Below, piece after piece: positions 42,318 through 51,129 of a DNA stretch of 64,000 nt (positions within the stretch are counted from its first letter, which is position 1; each line of letters opens with the position of its first letter). The DNA is taken from contig NZ_CP081943.1 in the NCBI RefSeq assembly GCF_020423045.1, forward strand, positions 2,170,001-2,234,000, read 5' to 3'. The position numbers were made by a program, and so were the translations under genes. The notes under the pieces are model-generated. The model was not told where the DNA came from. It did no database searches and saw only the letters and a list, made by a program, of their open reading frames with translations. Source of the DNA: Pseudomonas sp. MM213. GTDB lineage: Bacteria > Pseudomonadota > Gammaproteobacteria > Pseudomonadales > Pseudomonadaceae.

Positions 42318-43202
42318 ATGGAAATGCGCCAACTGAAGATATTCTGCGCGGTTGCCGAACTCGGCAGCTTCACCGCAGCCGCCGTCAACGTGAACACGGT
42401 GCAGTCCAACGTCACCATGCGGGTGAAGGAGCTGGAAGCCGAACTGAATCGGGAGCTGTTCATCCGCAAGAAATCCGGCGTGGTGCTCACGTCGGCGGGC
42501 GAGACCTTCCTCGGTTATGCGCGGCGCATCCTGCAGCTGACAGAAGAGAGTCGCAATGCGTTGACGGACACCGGCGTTCCGACCGGCCTGCTGCGGCTGG
42601 GCTCGATGGAAACCACGGCGGCCATTCGCTTGCCGCAGGTGCTGACGAAGTACCGCGAGCAATATCCCGAAGTGCAACTGTCGCTGCTGACCGGGACGAC
42701 GGTCGAGCTGATCAAGGCGATTGAAGCCCATCGACTCGATGGCGCGTTTGTCGGTGGGTTTCACCAGAACCCGGCGTTGGCGCAGGAAGAGGTTTTTCAA
42801 GAGGAACTGGTGCTGGTCAGCAGCAACCGCTTCGAGTCACTGCCCGCGCTCATCGAGAAAATCCCCCAGCAAACCGTGCTGGTCTTCCGGACCGGGTGCT
42901 TCTATCGCTCCACCCTGGAAAACTGGTTCTACCAAGTCGGGCTGGTGCCCAACCAGATCATGGAACTGGGCACCCTCGATGGCATCCTGTCATGCGTCGC
43001 GGCGGGCATGGGCGTGACCTTGCTGCCCAAAGCCATCGCAGAGAATTGCAGCGTGCGGCATGCGATTCGCTGCCACACGCTACCGGCCGAATTCGCCAAC
43101 GTCTCGACCGTGTTCATCCGCAGGAACGACTCGATGATCACCTCGGCGATGAGCGCGTTCATCGGTCTGGCGCAGGAGCAGATTGCCCGGCCGGCGGCGT
43201 AA
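42318..43202 (+). CDS. LysR-family transcriptional regulator
   Basis: A 294-residue LysR regulator. The N-terminal winged helix-turn-helix is MRQLKIFCAVAELGSFTAAA, then NVNTVQSNVTMRVKELEAEL, with the effector-binding domain from about 90 to 294. The recognition helix (NTVQSNV) is identical to that of the second LysR at 47174, which implies overlapping DNA targets. It lies between the mmsA operon and the symporter operon. Alternative starts at 42306 and 42324 are possible; none has a strong ribosome-binding site. In Pseudomonas aeruginosa a LysR gene also accompanies the nitronate monooxygenase gene. Confidence 0.9.
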   Translation: MEMRQLKIFCAVAELGSFTAAAVNVNTVQSNVTMRVKELEAELNRELFIRKKSGVVLTSAGETFLGYARRILQLTEESRNALTDTGVPTGLLRLGSMETTAAIRLPQVLTKYREQYPEVQLSLLTGTTVELIKAIEAHRLDGAFVGGFHQNPALAQEEVFQEELVLVSSNRFESLPALIEKIPQQTVLVFRTGCFYRSTLENWFYQVGLVPNQIMELGTLDGILSCVAAGMGVTLLPKAIAENCSVRHAIRCHTLPAEFANVSTVFIRRNDSMITSAMSAFIGLAQEQIARPAA

Positions 43203-43218
43203 AACACTCAGTTCGACA

Positions 43219-43327
43219 CTGTAGTTGCGAGCGGTGCGGCGTTCCGGTTTGCCTGCGAAAGCATCAGGGCATTCACTATTGAAACTGAATGCACTACCGC
43301 CTTCGCGAGCAAGCTTCGCTCCTACAG
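43219..43327. repeat. Degenerate REPIN
   Basis: A REP doublet whose left arm is altered (CTGTAGTTGCGAGCGG) and whose right arm reads GCGAGCAAGCTTCGCTCC then TACAG. It separates the convergent LysR and nitronate monooxygenase genes. Confidence 0.65.
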
Positions 43328-43347
43328 GTTAATCGAGGAGCGACTGA

Positions 43348-44277
43348 CTACAAGCCAAGGGCAAGCTCCGCCACACGCTCGGCAGCGGGGACGACGCTGT
43401 GGATTTTGCCAACGCCCTGCCCCGCGTACAGCGACAGCTTCTTGGCCATGCGCGGTTTGTCAATTGCGCGGGCGCCACCGCCGATGAAGCGCAGCAGGTT
43501 CCACTTGTCACGATTGGGGATCACCCGGTGCGGCGTGCCGTAGGTCCAGCCGAACGAATACCCGGTCCGGTACTCGGTGTCATCCGTCGTCGCCTCGACA
43601 ATCTTTTGCTTGTAGAGCGGGTGCGCATTCGACTCGTCGGTGGCAATAAACGCGGTGCCCACCACCACCCCAGACGCGCCGAGCGACATCAGCGCCCGAA
43701 CGTCGTCACCGTTGGTGATGCCACCAGCCGCCAGCACCGGCCGTCCCTCGGATACCGCAAGGATGGACGTCAGCAACGGCATGATGCCGATGGTGCCTCG
43801 ATTCAAATGACCGCCACTTTCACTGCCTTGCGCCACGATGATGTCAGCGCCTTGCGCGATGGCGATTCTCGCCAGCTCCACCGAGCCCGTTTGCACCATG
43901 ACCACCAGCCCCGCGTCTTTGGCCCGGGGAATCATGTCGGCGGAATAGGCCTCGGCGTAAAACAAGGAGAGCAGTCGTGGTTTTTCTTCGAGGACCACCT
44001 GGAATTGCGCTTCAAACACATCAGGGCCGCCGAACTGCGGCACCAAGTTCACGCCAAAGGGTTTGTCGGTCAGCGCGCGGGTTTCCTGTATCCATCGGCG
44101 CAAGGTCAATGGTGGCAGGCGCAAGCCGCCCACCACACCCAAACCCCCGGCGTTGGCGACTGCCGCAACGAGCGGCGGGCCGGAAATCGCCGCCATCCCG
44201 CCGAGAAAAATCGGGTATTTCACGCCACACAATTGAGTGATGGCGTTACCTGCAAAATCGAATCTGGCTTCGTTCAT
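43348..44277 (-). CDS. Nitronate monooxygenase-family protein (second, non-class I)
   Basis: A 309-residue FMN TIM-barrel protein. Family segments are VKYPIFLGGMAAISGPPLV near 19, PFGVNLVPQFG near 73, IIVAQGSESGGH near 150 and LAAGGITNGDDVRALMSLGA near 190. It lacks the exact class I motif EAGGHRG, and may act as a quinone or enoyl reductase rather than on nitronates. It ends a four-gene minus-strand operon and starts 3 bp after the cytochrome b561 gene, so electron transfer with that cytochrome is conceivable. Confidence 0.85.
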   Translation of the reverse strand: MNEARFDFAGNAITQLCGVKYPIFLGGMAAISGPPLVAAVANAGGLGVVGGLRLPPLTLRRWIQETRALTDKPFGVNLVPQFGGPDVFEAQFQVVLEEKPRLLSLFYAEAYSADMIPRAKDAGLVVMVQTGSVELARIAIAQGADIIVAQGSESGGHLNRGTIGIMPLLTSILAVSEGRPVLAAGGITNGDDVRALMSLGASGVVVGTAFIATDESNAHPLYKQKIVEATTDDTEYRTGYSFGWTYGTPHRVIPNRDKWNLLRFIGGGARAIDKPRMAKKLSLYAGQGVGKIHSVVPAAERVAELALGL

Positions 44278-44280
44278 GGC

Positions 44281-44835
44281 TCACAGCTCCACATGTTTTC
44301 CAAGCATCCGCTTGAGCGTGTTGTTCTTCAGGAGAAAGTGATTCTTGAGCGCACCGAAGACATGCAAGGCCAGGCCGGCCAGGAACGCCGACGCCCCGAT
44401 ATCGAACAGCACATCGACCACCTGCTTCAGCGCTGCATTGGTGGGCAAGAGCGCCGGAATCGAAAAGCCTCCGGGCAGCCCGACGCCCTCGCCGGCCGCC
44501 GCCCGCGAGGCCCACACCGCGACCGGCAGCAGCACCATCGCCAGGGCGAGCGCCACCGCAACAGAACGGCTGATGATCACTTCAATAGGATTGGGCGTGC
44601 CCACCGGCAGCGGGTGGTAAGCGGTGATCCTGGCCCAGAACCGATAGATCGATACGAGAAACAGGATCAGCCCCATCAGGTTTTGCAGGTGGACCAACGA
44701 CATCCGCCCGGCCTCACTGGACGCCTGGCCGATCATCACCTGCAAGCTGAGGATGGCGAGCAGCGACAACGCCACGACCCAGTGCAGCACGACCGTGATA
44801 GGTGAAAACCTTAAGCCATTGTCTCGAAGTTGCAT
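44281..44835 (-). CDS. Cytochrome b561 family protein
   Basis: A 184-residue inner-membrane protein with four helices. Likely haem ligands are histidines in VVLHWVVALSLL (about 18), SLVHLQNLMGLILF (about 47) and GLALHVFGALKNHFLLKN (about 159-167). Members move electrons between quinones and other carriers; some act as superoxide:quinone oxidoreductases. The start at 44835 has AAGGAG eight bases upstream. It lies between the symporter and the second nitronate monooxygenase-like gene, so its electron partner may be that flavoprotein or the respiratory chain. Confidence 0.88.
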   Translation of the reverse strand: MQLRDNGLRFSPITVVLHWVVALSLLAILSLQVMIGQASSEAGRMSLVHLQNLMGLILFLVSIYRFWARITAYHPLPVGTPNPIEVIISRSVAVALALAMVLLPVAVWASRAAAGEGVGLPGGFSIPALLPTNAALKQVVDVLFDIGASAFLAGLALHVFGALKNHFLLKNNTLKRMLGKHVEL

Positions 44836-44917
44836 GGCTGACTCCTTTTGCAGAGAGCACAATTCAGGGTATGGAAATGACCGGCACACCTTCATCGCGA
44901 TGAAGGTGTGCCGCGTC

Positions 44918-46591
44918 TCAGTGGCTGACCGCTTGCGATGCGCCAAGGCCCGTGCGGGCGCGAATGAGCTGATCATCGAAACGCTCGCGTTCAAGCGCTG
45001 CCCCGTGACTGCGGTCGGTGACCGAGCCGAGCCAGGTAAACAGGAACGCCACGTTCATCGAGATGATGGCCGGGTAGTCGAAGGGAAAGATGGCGTCGGT
45101 ATTGCCCAGCACTTTGACCCACACCGCCGGCGAGAGAATCACCAGGCTGACCGAGCTCACCAGCCCGGCGATGCCACCGATCAACGCCCCGCGTGTGGTC
45201 AGCCCTTTCCAGTACATCGAAAGCACGAGGATCGGGAAGTTGACCGAGGCCGCCACGCCAAAGGTCAGCGCGACCAGGAAGGCGATGTTCTGGTCCTTGA
45301 ACAAAATACCCAGCACCACCGCAACGATGCCGATGCCGACCGAGGCGATCTTCGACACACGCCGCTCGTCTTTCGCATCCGCACGGCTTTTGCGGAAGAC
45401 TTGGACATAGAGGTCGTGTGAAATCGCCGAGGTGCCTGCCATGGTGAGCCCCGAGACCACGGCCAGGATCGTGGCAAACGCGACGGCGGAGATGAAGCCC
45501 AATAGCAGGTCGCCGCCGACGGCTTTTGCCAGATGCATCACCGGCATGTTCCCGCCGCCGATGAGCTTTCCACCGACAATGCCGGACTCGTAGAAGGCCG
45601 GGTCTTGCCCGACGATCACGATGGCTGCCAACCCCAACACCGCAACGATCAGGTAGAAGAAGCCGATGAAACCTGTCGCGACGAATACCGATTTACGCGC
45701 TTGCTTGGCGTCCGGCACGGTAAAAAAGCGCATGAGGATATGCGGCAATCCTGCGGTACCGAAGACCAGGCCCAGCGACAGCGAGATGAGCGCCAAGGGG
45801 TCGGCCACCAGCTTGCTCGGCAGCAGGATCCGCTCGCCATCGTGATGGGCGGCTACCGCTTTTTCGAACAGCAGCTCGAACGAAAAGCCGAACTTGCTCA
45901 ACGCCAACACGGCGAGCAATGTCCCGCCCACCAGCAGCAAGCCTGCCTTGATGATCTGCACCCAGGTGGTGGCGACCATCCCGCCAAACGTCACGTAGAT
46001 CGCCATCAACAGACCGACAGCGATCACCGCGTAGTTGTAGGGAAGACCGAACAGCAGCTGGATCAACTGCCCTGCTCCGACCATCTGCACCACCAGATAA
46101 AAACAGACCACGGTCAACGAGCCGAACGCGGTCATGGTGCGGATCCGGTTTTGATCGAGCCGGAACGAGGCGATGTCCGAGATGGTGATGCGCCCCAGAT
46201 TGCGGATGCGCTCTGCGAACAGGAACAACAGCAACGGCCAGGCGACGAAGAAGCTGATCGAGTAGAGCACGCCATCAAAACCGTTGAAGAAAATCATGCT
46301 GGTGACGCCCAGTAACGCCGCCGCCGACATGTAGTCCCCCGCCAGTGCCAAACCGTTCTGGAAACCGGTGATGCCGCCGCCGGCGTTGTAGAAATCATCC
46401 ATCGATTTGGTCTTGGAAGCGGCCCAATAAGTGATGCCCAGGGTCGTCAGCACGAAGACCAGAAACATCGCGATAGCGGTGATGTTCAGCGGCTGTTTTT
46501 CCACCGTCTGCAAGACGTCGGCGGCCGAGGCGCACGTCGCGACCGCGCCCAACAGAGAAGGCGCAATGAGGTACCGAAGAATGGGTTTCAT
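44918..46591 (-). CDS. Solute:Na+ symporter, ActP-like
   Basis: A 557-residue SSS-family transporter with a leader-like first helix and about 13 helices. ActP-type segments include DDFYNAGGGITGFQNGLALAGDYMSAA (in part, about 66-90), GRITISDIASFRL near 130 and FGTAGLPHILMRFF near 290. ActP imports acetate, glycolate and similar short acids. The usual acs neighbour is absent here. Its operon partners suggest a short nitro- or carboxylic acid substrate, by inference. It overlaps the DUF485 gene by 4 bp. Confidence 0.9.
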   Translation of the reverse strand: MKPILRYLIAPSLLGAVATCASAADVLQTVEKQPLNITAIAMFLVFVLTTLGITYWAASKTKSMDDFYNAGGGITGFQNGLALAGDYMSAAALLGVTSMIFFNGFDGVLYSISFFVAWPLLLFLFAERIRNLGRITISDIASFRLDQNRIRTMTAFGSLTVVCFYLVVQMVGAGQLIQLLFGLPYNYAVIAVGLLMAIYVTFGGMVATTWVQIIKAGLLLVGGTLLAVLALSKFGFSFELLFEKAVAAHHDGERILLPSKLVADPLALISLSLGLVFGTAGLPHILMRFFTVPDAKQARKSVFVATGFIGFFYLIVAVLGLAAIVIVGQDPAFYESGIVGGKLIGGGNMPVMHLAKAVGGDLLLGFISAVAFATILAVVSGLTMAGTSAISHDLYVQVFRKSRADAKDERRVSKIASVGIGIVAVVLGILFKDQNIAFLVALTFGVAASVNFPILVLSMYWKGLTTRGALIGGIAGLVSSVSLVILSPAVWVKVLGNTDAIFPFDYPAIISMNVAFLFTWLGSVTDRSHGAALERERFDDQLIRARTGLGASQAVSH

Positions 46592-46902
46592 ACGATGGCC
46601 CCCTCGCGAATTTCTGCGGTGAGGTCATCGAACTCGCCGTTGGCGCGCAGGATGTACAGACCGGTAAACAACCAGGCCCCAACGATGAAGGCGACGCCCA
46701 GCGGCCAACCGATATTGATGATGCTGGTTGCGGAGAGTTTCTGCGCTAGAAGCTGGGGCGCGAACGCCGCGACGAGGATGAACGTGAAGTACGGGACAAG
46801 GGTGGCGGCAGTAAGACAAGCGACGAATCTTCGCTGCCGTGATACCAAATCCTGGTACCGGGGATGGTTGCGAATTCTGGCTGACTCGGATGCATGGTTC
46901 AC
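46588..46902 (-). CDS. DUF485 (YjcH-like) inner-membrane protein
   Basis: A 104-residue protein with two helices and the DUF485 pattern HPRYQDLVSRQRRFVACLTAATLVPYF (in part) and GWPLGVAFIVGAW. DUF485 proteins are almost always encoded just before an ActP-like symporter and probably assist it. I chose the GTG at 46902 because GGAG lies five bases upstream; the longer frame adds 37 residues with no start signal. It is the first gene of the symporter-cytochrome-monooxygenase operon and lies behind the shared operator at 47014. Confidence 0.88.
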   Translation of the reverse strand: MNHASESARIRNHPRYQDLVSRQRRFVACLTAATLVPYFTFILVAAFAPQLLAQKLSATSIINIGWPLGVAFIVGAWLFTGLYILRANGEFDDLTAEIREGAIV

Positions 46903-47013
46903 GTTGACTCCGTGTAGCAGTGGACAGTTATTGTTGTTCCACAGCCTCAAATTCGAAGACTCGATTTGCCACTGGCTGCGGTGTATTTGCACCCTCAACC
47001 TATGCCCGGCCAA

Positions 47014-47040
47014 AGATCATGTAAAACGATCATTAATGAT
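47014..47040. promoter_or_regulatory. Candidate LysR operator between DUF485 and LysR genes
   Basis: AGATCATGTAAAACGATC then ATTAATGAT, followed by a further ATGATC (47045-47050). Nearly identical to the element upstream of mmsA. It is 112 bp upstream of the DUF485 start and 134 bp upstream of the divergent LysR gene, so one protein could control both promoters. Confidence 0.65.
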
Positions 47041-47173
47041 GCGTATGATCTTTTTTGATGAATTCAATCGCTCCCTATGTCGGCCATTGCTTGCCTTTGC
47101 CGCACACCAAAACTAATCTGCTGAACGCTGTTTATTTGCGGTTGGTTATTGGTTTTAGAGATAGGTGAATTCG

Positions 47174-48079
47174 ATGGATGTCACGGATCTGAAGGTGGTC
47201 GATGCGGTTGCGCGCCACGGCAGCATGAACAAGGCTGCGAGCGAGCTGAACACCGTGCAGTCCAACGTGTCCGCGAGGATTCGGTCGCTGGAGGACGAGC
47301 TCGGGGTGGCGCTGTTCCAACGCAGCGCCAGAGGGGTCCAGGTCACGCCGGCTGGGCGGCGGATCCTGCCGTTCGCCGCCCGCCTTTCTCGGCTCCTGTC
47401 CGATGCATCCTGCGCTGCGCGCGATGATGGGCATCCAAAAGGTGTCTTCGAGATCGGTACGCTCGAGACGACGCTGGCGCTGCGCCTTCCACGGCTGATC
47501 GCAAAGTTTGCCAAGGCTTACCCGGAGGTTCGCCCGGTGATTCGCACCGGCACCACCTGCAGCCTGATCCAGGGCGTCATCGACTGTAAGCTCGAAGGGG
47601 CGTTTGTCGTGGGCCCGGTCAATCATCCGGAATTGATCAGTGAACAAGCCTTCCGCGAAGAACTCGTGCTGGTCACGTCCTGTGCCATTGACACGCTGGA
47701 CGCGGTCGCCGCGGTCGACAATCTGAAGACGGTGGTCTTTCGAATCGGCTGCTCCTACCGCCAGCGCCTGGATTCCCTGCTGGCCAACCTGGGCATCCTG
47801 GCGCCTGAGCCACTGGAGTTTGGCTCGATTGAAGCGATCATTGCCTGTGTGTCGGCGGGCGTCGGAGTCACGTTGTTGCCCCGAGGCGTTGTGGCGAACG
47901 CCTTGCGCGAGGGGTTGGTCAACGTGCATGAACTCGCGCCAGACATCGCCGATGTAGAGACGGTGTTCGTCAGGCGCCTTGATGGCTACTTTTCCAGTGC
48001 GTTATCCACTTTTCTGGACAGCGTTCGTCTGGACGGTGTCGCCCAGGTTCCTCACCCGGCTGTTCATCAAGGCGCATAA
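47174..48079 (+). CDS. LysR-family transcriptional regulator
   Basis: A 301-residue LysR regulator. The N-terminal helix-turn-helix is LKVVDAVARHGSMNKAASEL then NTVQSNVSARIRSLEDELG. The effector domain (about 90-300) has FEIGTLETTLALRLPRL and VSAGVGVTLLPRGVV. It is divergent from the DUF485-symporter operon and close in sequence to the LysR at 42318. Its last 26 codons overlap, on the opposite strand, the 3' end of the MFS gene. The ATG at 47174 has AGGTG upstream; a GTG three codons earlier is possible. Confidence 0.9.
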   Translation: MDVTDLKVVDAVARHGSMNKAASELNTVQSNVSARIRSLEDELGVALFQRSARGVQVTPAGRRILPFAARLSRLLSDASCAARDDGHPKGVFEIGTLETTLALRLPRLIAKFAKAYPEVRPVIRTGTTCSLIQGVIDCKLEGAFVVGPVNHPELISEQAFREELVLVTSCAIDTLDAVAAVDNLKTVVFRIGCSYRQRLDSLLANLGILAPEPLEFGSIEAIIACVSAGVGVTLLPRGVVANALREGLVNVHELAPDIADVETVFVRRLDGYFSSALSTFLDSVRLDGVAQVPHPAVHQGA

Positions 48080-49243
48080 CACCAGCAATGCCGCCGTCAC
48101 CAGGAACACATGATGCAAGCCGAGATGGGCGCCAATCTGGCCGCCAATCAAGGGACCTATCACCTGCCCTGAGAACTGCGCCGATTGCAGGTAACCGAGG
48201 ATTTTGCCGGTGTTGTGCTCTTCGACCGAATGCCGGATCAACTTGGCAATCGCGGGCAGGAGCCCGGCAATGGTCATGCCCATGACGCCGCGCAATACCG
48301 CCAGTTGCCACCATTGCGTGACGAACGCCTGGGGCACCATGACCACGGCGGTTAACAACAGGCAACCGACAATCACGCTCCAGCCGCCCACCCGGTCGGC
48401 CAGCGCCCCCAGTCTGGCGGCGGTCAGGATACTGCCCAACGCGGAACAGGCCATGACCACGCCGGCTATCCGCGCCTGATGATCAACCGGTACGCCGAGA
48501 TCGCCGATGTAGACGGTGATGATCGGCTCGATCGACATGTTGGCCAACAGCACCATCATCGCAGTCATGAGCAGTGCAGCGATGACCGGCCATTTCGAAC
48601 CGGCGCCCTCAGGCCGGTTTTTCCTGTCCCGTTGTCTGGCGTCCGACGCTCGGTCGAAATCCTCACGAACAAACAGGATGGTGGTCATGGCGGCGACCGC
48701 AATCATTGCTCCACCGACAAAAAAGGTGCCGCGAATACCGACAAGCTCAGGTAAAAAACCGCCAACCAGTGGCCCGATCAAGTTGCCGGACAAGGCCCCC
48801 GTGGACAAGACACCGAGTGCCCAACCCGCCCTTTCGCGCGGGACCTGCGACCCGATCATGACGATGGACGCCGATGCGTAGCCACCGATGAGCCCGGCGA
48901 TGAGACGCAGTGCAACCAGATCGGTAACGTTCCGGGCCAGCCCGATCAACGACATGACAACGGCCATCCCGATGGCCGCCCTGACCAGCATGGGTTTTCG
49001 GCCATAGCGGTCAGCCAGGCGCCCCCACAACGGCGCGGTAATCGCCGTGCCGAAAAAAGTCGCGCCGAATGCCACGGCCGACCATTGCACCACGTCCGCC
49101 TGCGACGTCACGCCCAGTTGTTGAACGTACAACGGTAAAAAGGGCAACAACATGCTCAGGCTGACCAGTGTCGTGAACGAGCCGAACACACAAACGGTCA
49201 GGTTGCGGCGCCAATACATCACGTTTCGATCGGAGTAATTCAC
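48002..49243 (-). CDS. MFS transporter (multidrug efflux-like)
   Basis: A 413-residue 12-helix major facilitator. The loop 2-3 motif APLWGRLADRYGRKPMLV (about 63-80) and a second GALADRVGG in the C-terminal half are clear. The fold and SQVPRERAGWALGVLSTGALSGNLIGPLVGG (in part) place it near drug:H+ antiporters of the MdtG type. The chosen GTG start lies 5 bp after the stop of the upstream MFS gene; an ATG at 49297 would overlap that gene. Together they form a two-gene unit. Substrate unknown. Confidence 0.85.
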   Translation of the reverse strand: MNYSDRNVMYWRRNLTVCVFGSFTTLVSLSMLLPFLPLYVQQLGVTSQADVVQWSAVAFGATFFGTAITAPLWGRLADRYGRKPMLVRAAIGMAVVMSLIGLARNVTDLVALRLIAGLIGGYASASIVMIGSQVPRERAGWALGVLSTGALSGNLIGPLVGGFLPELVGIRGTFFVGGAMIAVAAMTTILFVREDFDRASDARQRDRKNRPEGAGSKWPVIAALLMTAMMVLLANMSIEPIITVYIGDLGVPVDHQARIAGVVMACSALGSILTAARLGALADRVGGWSVIVGCLLLTAVVMVPQAFVTQWWQLAVLRGVMGMTIAGLLPAIAKLIRHSVEEHNTGKILGYLQSAQFSGQVIGPLIGGQIGAHLGLHHVFLVTAALLVLCALMNSRVRNLGDTVQTNAVQKSG

Positions 49244-49247
49244 GGTG

Positions 49248-50474
49248 TCAAAGGCTCCGGGAATCGCTGGAGCTTTTCGCACCTGCGAACACATCAATCA
49301 CAAACGCAAGCAGCATGGCCGAGGTCCCCATGATGAACAGCACGCTGTAGTTCCCGTCGCTGTAGGAAAACAGGAACGACAAGCCATAGGCGGCGACCGC
49401 TTGGAACAAGGCAAATCCGACGGTGGCTGTTTGCCAGGCCGAACTGTGTTGGGCGGGATGGTGGGCGAGAATTTCATGGACCCGCCCCAACACCAGCGGC
49501 ACGGTCCCGGTCACAAACGCCCCGACGACAACGCTGGAGGCCATCAACCAACCGGCTCCGAGCCCAAGGACAGGGACAATGACGGCGAAGGCCTCGACGA
49601 TGAACGACAGCCGCAATGCGCGACCAAACCCGATCCGGTCCGCCAGTGCGCCGGCAAGCAGTGGCCCGACAGTCGCGCCAATGCCGAAAAGAACCCAGTA
49701 CTGCGCCCCCACTTGAAGACCTTCGCCCCTGCCCCGGGCAACGAAGTCCACCAGGAAAATCATGTGCGGCACCCAGCCGGCAGCGTTGAGGGCGTACTCG
49801 ATGTACAGCGCCTTGAGTGTCCCGTTGCGTGCCGGGCGCGGGTGGTGCGTCGTTTCGGCGGCCGGCGCGGGTTCTTTCGGCCAGCCCCGCCAGGCAAGGG
49901 CTGTGAGCAGCAGGGATATCAGGCCAAGGCCCAGCCATGTTTCGCCCAGGCCCTGTTGAAGCAAGAGCGGCACCAGCGTTCCGGAAAGGGCAATGCCAAC
50001 GCCCACGCCCATGAATATGACCCCGGCGACCAATCCGCGCCTGGACAGCGGGACATGGGCCAAAACGGTCGGAGCGGCCAACACCATCAACGCGCCACCG
50101 GCGGTGCCGGACAGGAATCGCCACGCGAAGAACCACGTGAACGACACGGGGTAGGCACACGCGAAAAACGCCACACTGGCCAGCAGCATCATTGCTCTGA
50201 GCATGAACACCGTTGAGGTTTTCGCCGCCACGGAACGGCCGAAAATGGCGCCGCCCAGATACCCGGCAAGGTTGGCGGCACCCAAGTAAGCGGCCTTGGA
50301 CGGATCAAACCAGTGGGCGCCGATAATCGCTGGAAGCAACGGCGTATAAGCGAACCGCGCAAGGCCGATGCCGACCAGGCTTGCAGCAAAGCCTGCCACC
50401 GTTGCCCAGCCTGCGCTGGCTGGCCGCAACGCGGGCTGCGCATTGGCGATCGTTGTGTTCAACCTGTTCATCAT
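49248..50474 (-). CDS. MFS transporter, YbfB/YjiJ family
   Basis: A 408-residue 12-helix major facilitator with the YbfB/YjiJ pattern: GIGLARFAYTPLLPAII near 36, SKAAYLGAANLAGYLGGA near 58 and RFLSGTAGGALMVLAAP near 117. No substrate is known for the family. The frame ends just before the second MFS gene, so they are probably cotranscribed. The start at 50474 is preceded by a purine-rich AAGGGCGG. Confidence 0.88.
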   Translation of the reverse strand: MMNRLNTTIANAQPALRPASAGWATVAGFAASLVGIGLARFAYTPLLPAIIGAHWFDPSKAAYLGAANLAGYLGGAIFGRSVAAKTSTVFMLRAMMLLASVAFFACAYPVSFTWFFAWRFLSGTAGGALMVLAAPTVLAHVPLSRRGLVAGVIFMGVGVGIALSGTLVPLLLQQGLGETWLGLGLISLLLTALAWRGWPKEPAPAAETTHHPRPARNGTLKALYIEYALNAAGWVPHMIFLVDFVARGRGEGLQVGAQYWVLFGIGATVGPLLAGALADRIGFGRALRLSFIVEAFAVIVPVLGLGAGWLMASSVVVGAFVTGTVPLVLGRVHEILAHHPAQHSSAWQTATVGFALFQAVAAYGLSFLFSYSDGNYSVLFIMGTSAMLLAFVIDVFAGAKSSSDSRSL

Positions 50475-50608
50475 CCGCCCTTCTCTACTTCAGACAGGGC
50501 AGACACTACGCGCGCGGGATATATCTCAAGAAGCGAATTAATACGATCGCGGTTATCTCCAACAGAGATACCCAGCGCTACGGCCAGTGGCGAAATTCAA
50601 TCCGGCGC

Positions 50609-50938
50609 TTAATCCACAATGAACAATTTCGCGCCGCTGGTGGTGAACGACCGATGCCCTTCAGCATTGTTGCCCACCTGATAACTCATGCCGGCCGTCA
50701 GCGTGAATTGTCGACCGTCCTCCAGCTCCGTGTGCAACTCGCCTTCCAGGCACAACAGGATATGACCTCTCCAGCACCAATGATCGGCGAGGTATCCGGG
50801 GCTGTATTCAACCATTCGCACACGCGTCGAACCAAACTGACAGGTTCGCCAATAGGCGTTTCCGGTCTGGCCGGCATGGGTGACAGGTTCGATCGTCGAC
50901 CAGTCGGTCGTCCCGAACGGGATGGCGGTGAGATCCAT
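50609..50938 (-). CDS. DHCW-motif cupin-fold protein
   Basis: A 109-residue single-domain cupin. The characteristic stretch is SPGYLADHWCWRGHILLCLEGEL (in part, about 46-68), with the variant DHWCWRGH in place of the usual cupin histidine pair. The second motif is GMSYQVGNNAEGHRSF. Function unknown; the DHCW subfamily is usually annotated only by this motif. It stands alone between the MFS pair and the NIPSNAP gene. Confidence 0.85.
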   Translation of the reverse strand: MDLTAIPFGTTDWSTIEPVTHAGQTGNAYWRTCQFGSTRVRMVEYSPGYLADHWCWRGHILLCLEGELHTELEDGRQFTLTAGMSYQVGNNAEGHRSFTTSGAKLFIVD

Positions 50939-51129
50939 TTTTACCTCATCGAATACGGAAGAGGCGCAAACGTAACAACCTCGCGATGTGGCCGATAGAC
51001 ACAGATGGCTCGCATTTACGGGATACAGGGTTCAGTGAAGACTCCCATGCAGCCAGGTGATCTGCGAAACTGCCGAATGGCTGAACAGCCTTTGAATGGT
51101 TTAACCCTCCCGTAGAAGAGAGCGAACAC

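Noticed and set aside
43399..44805. 468-codon plus-strand frame opposite the monooxygenase and cytochrome genes
   Set aside because: It spans two real minus-strand genes with known motifs and is a shadow frame.
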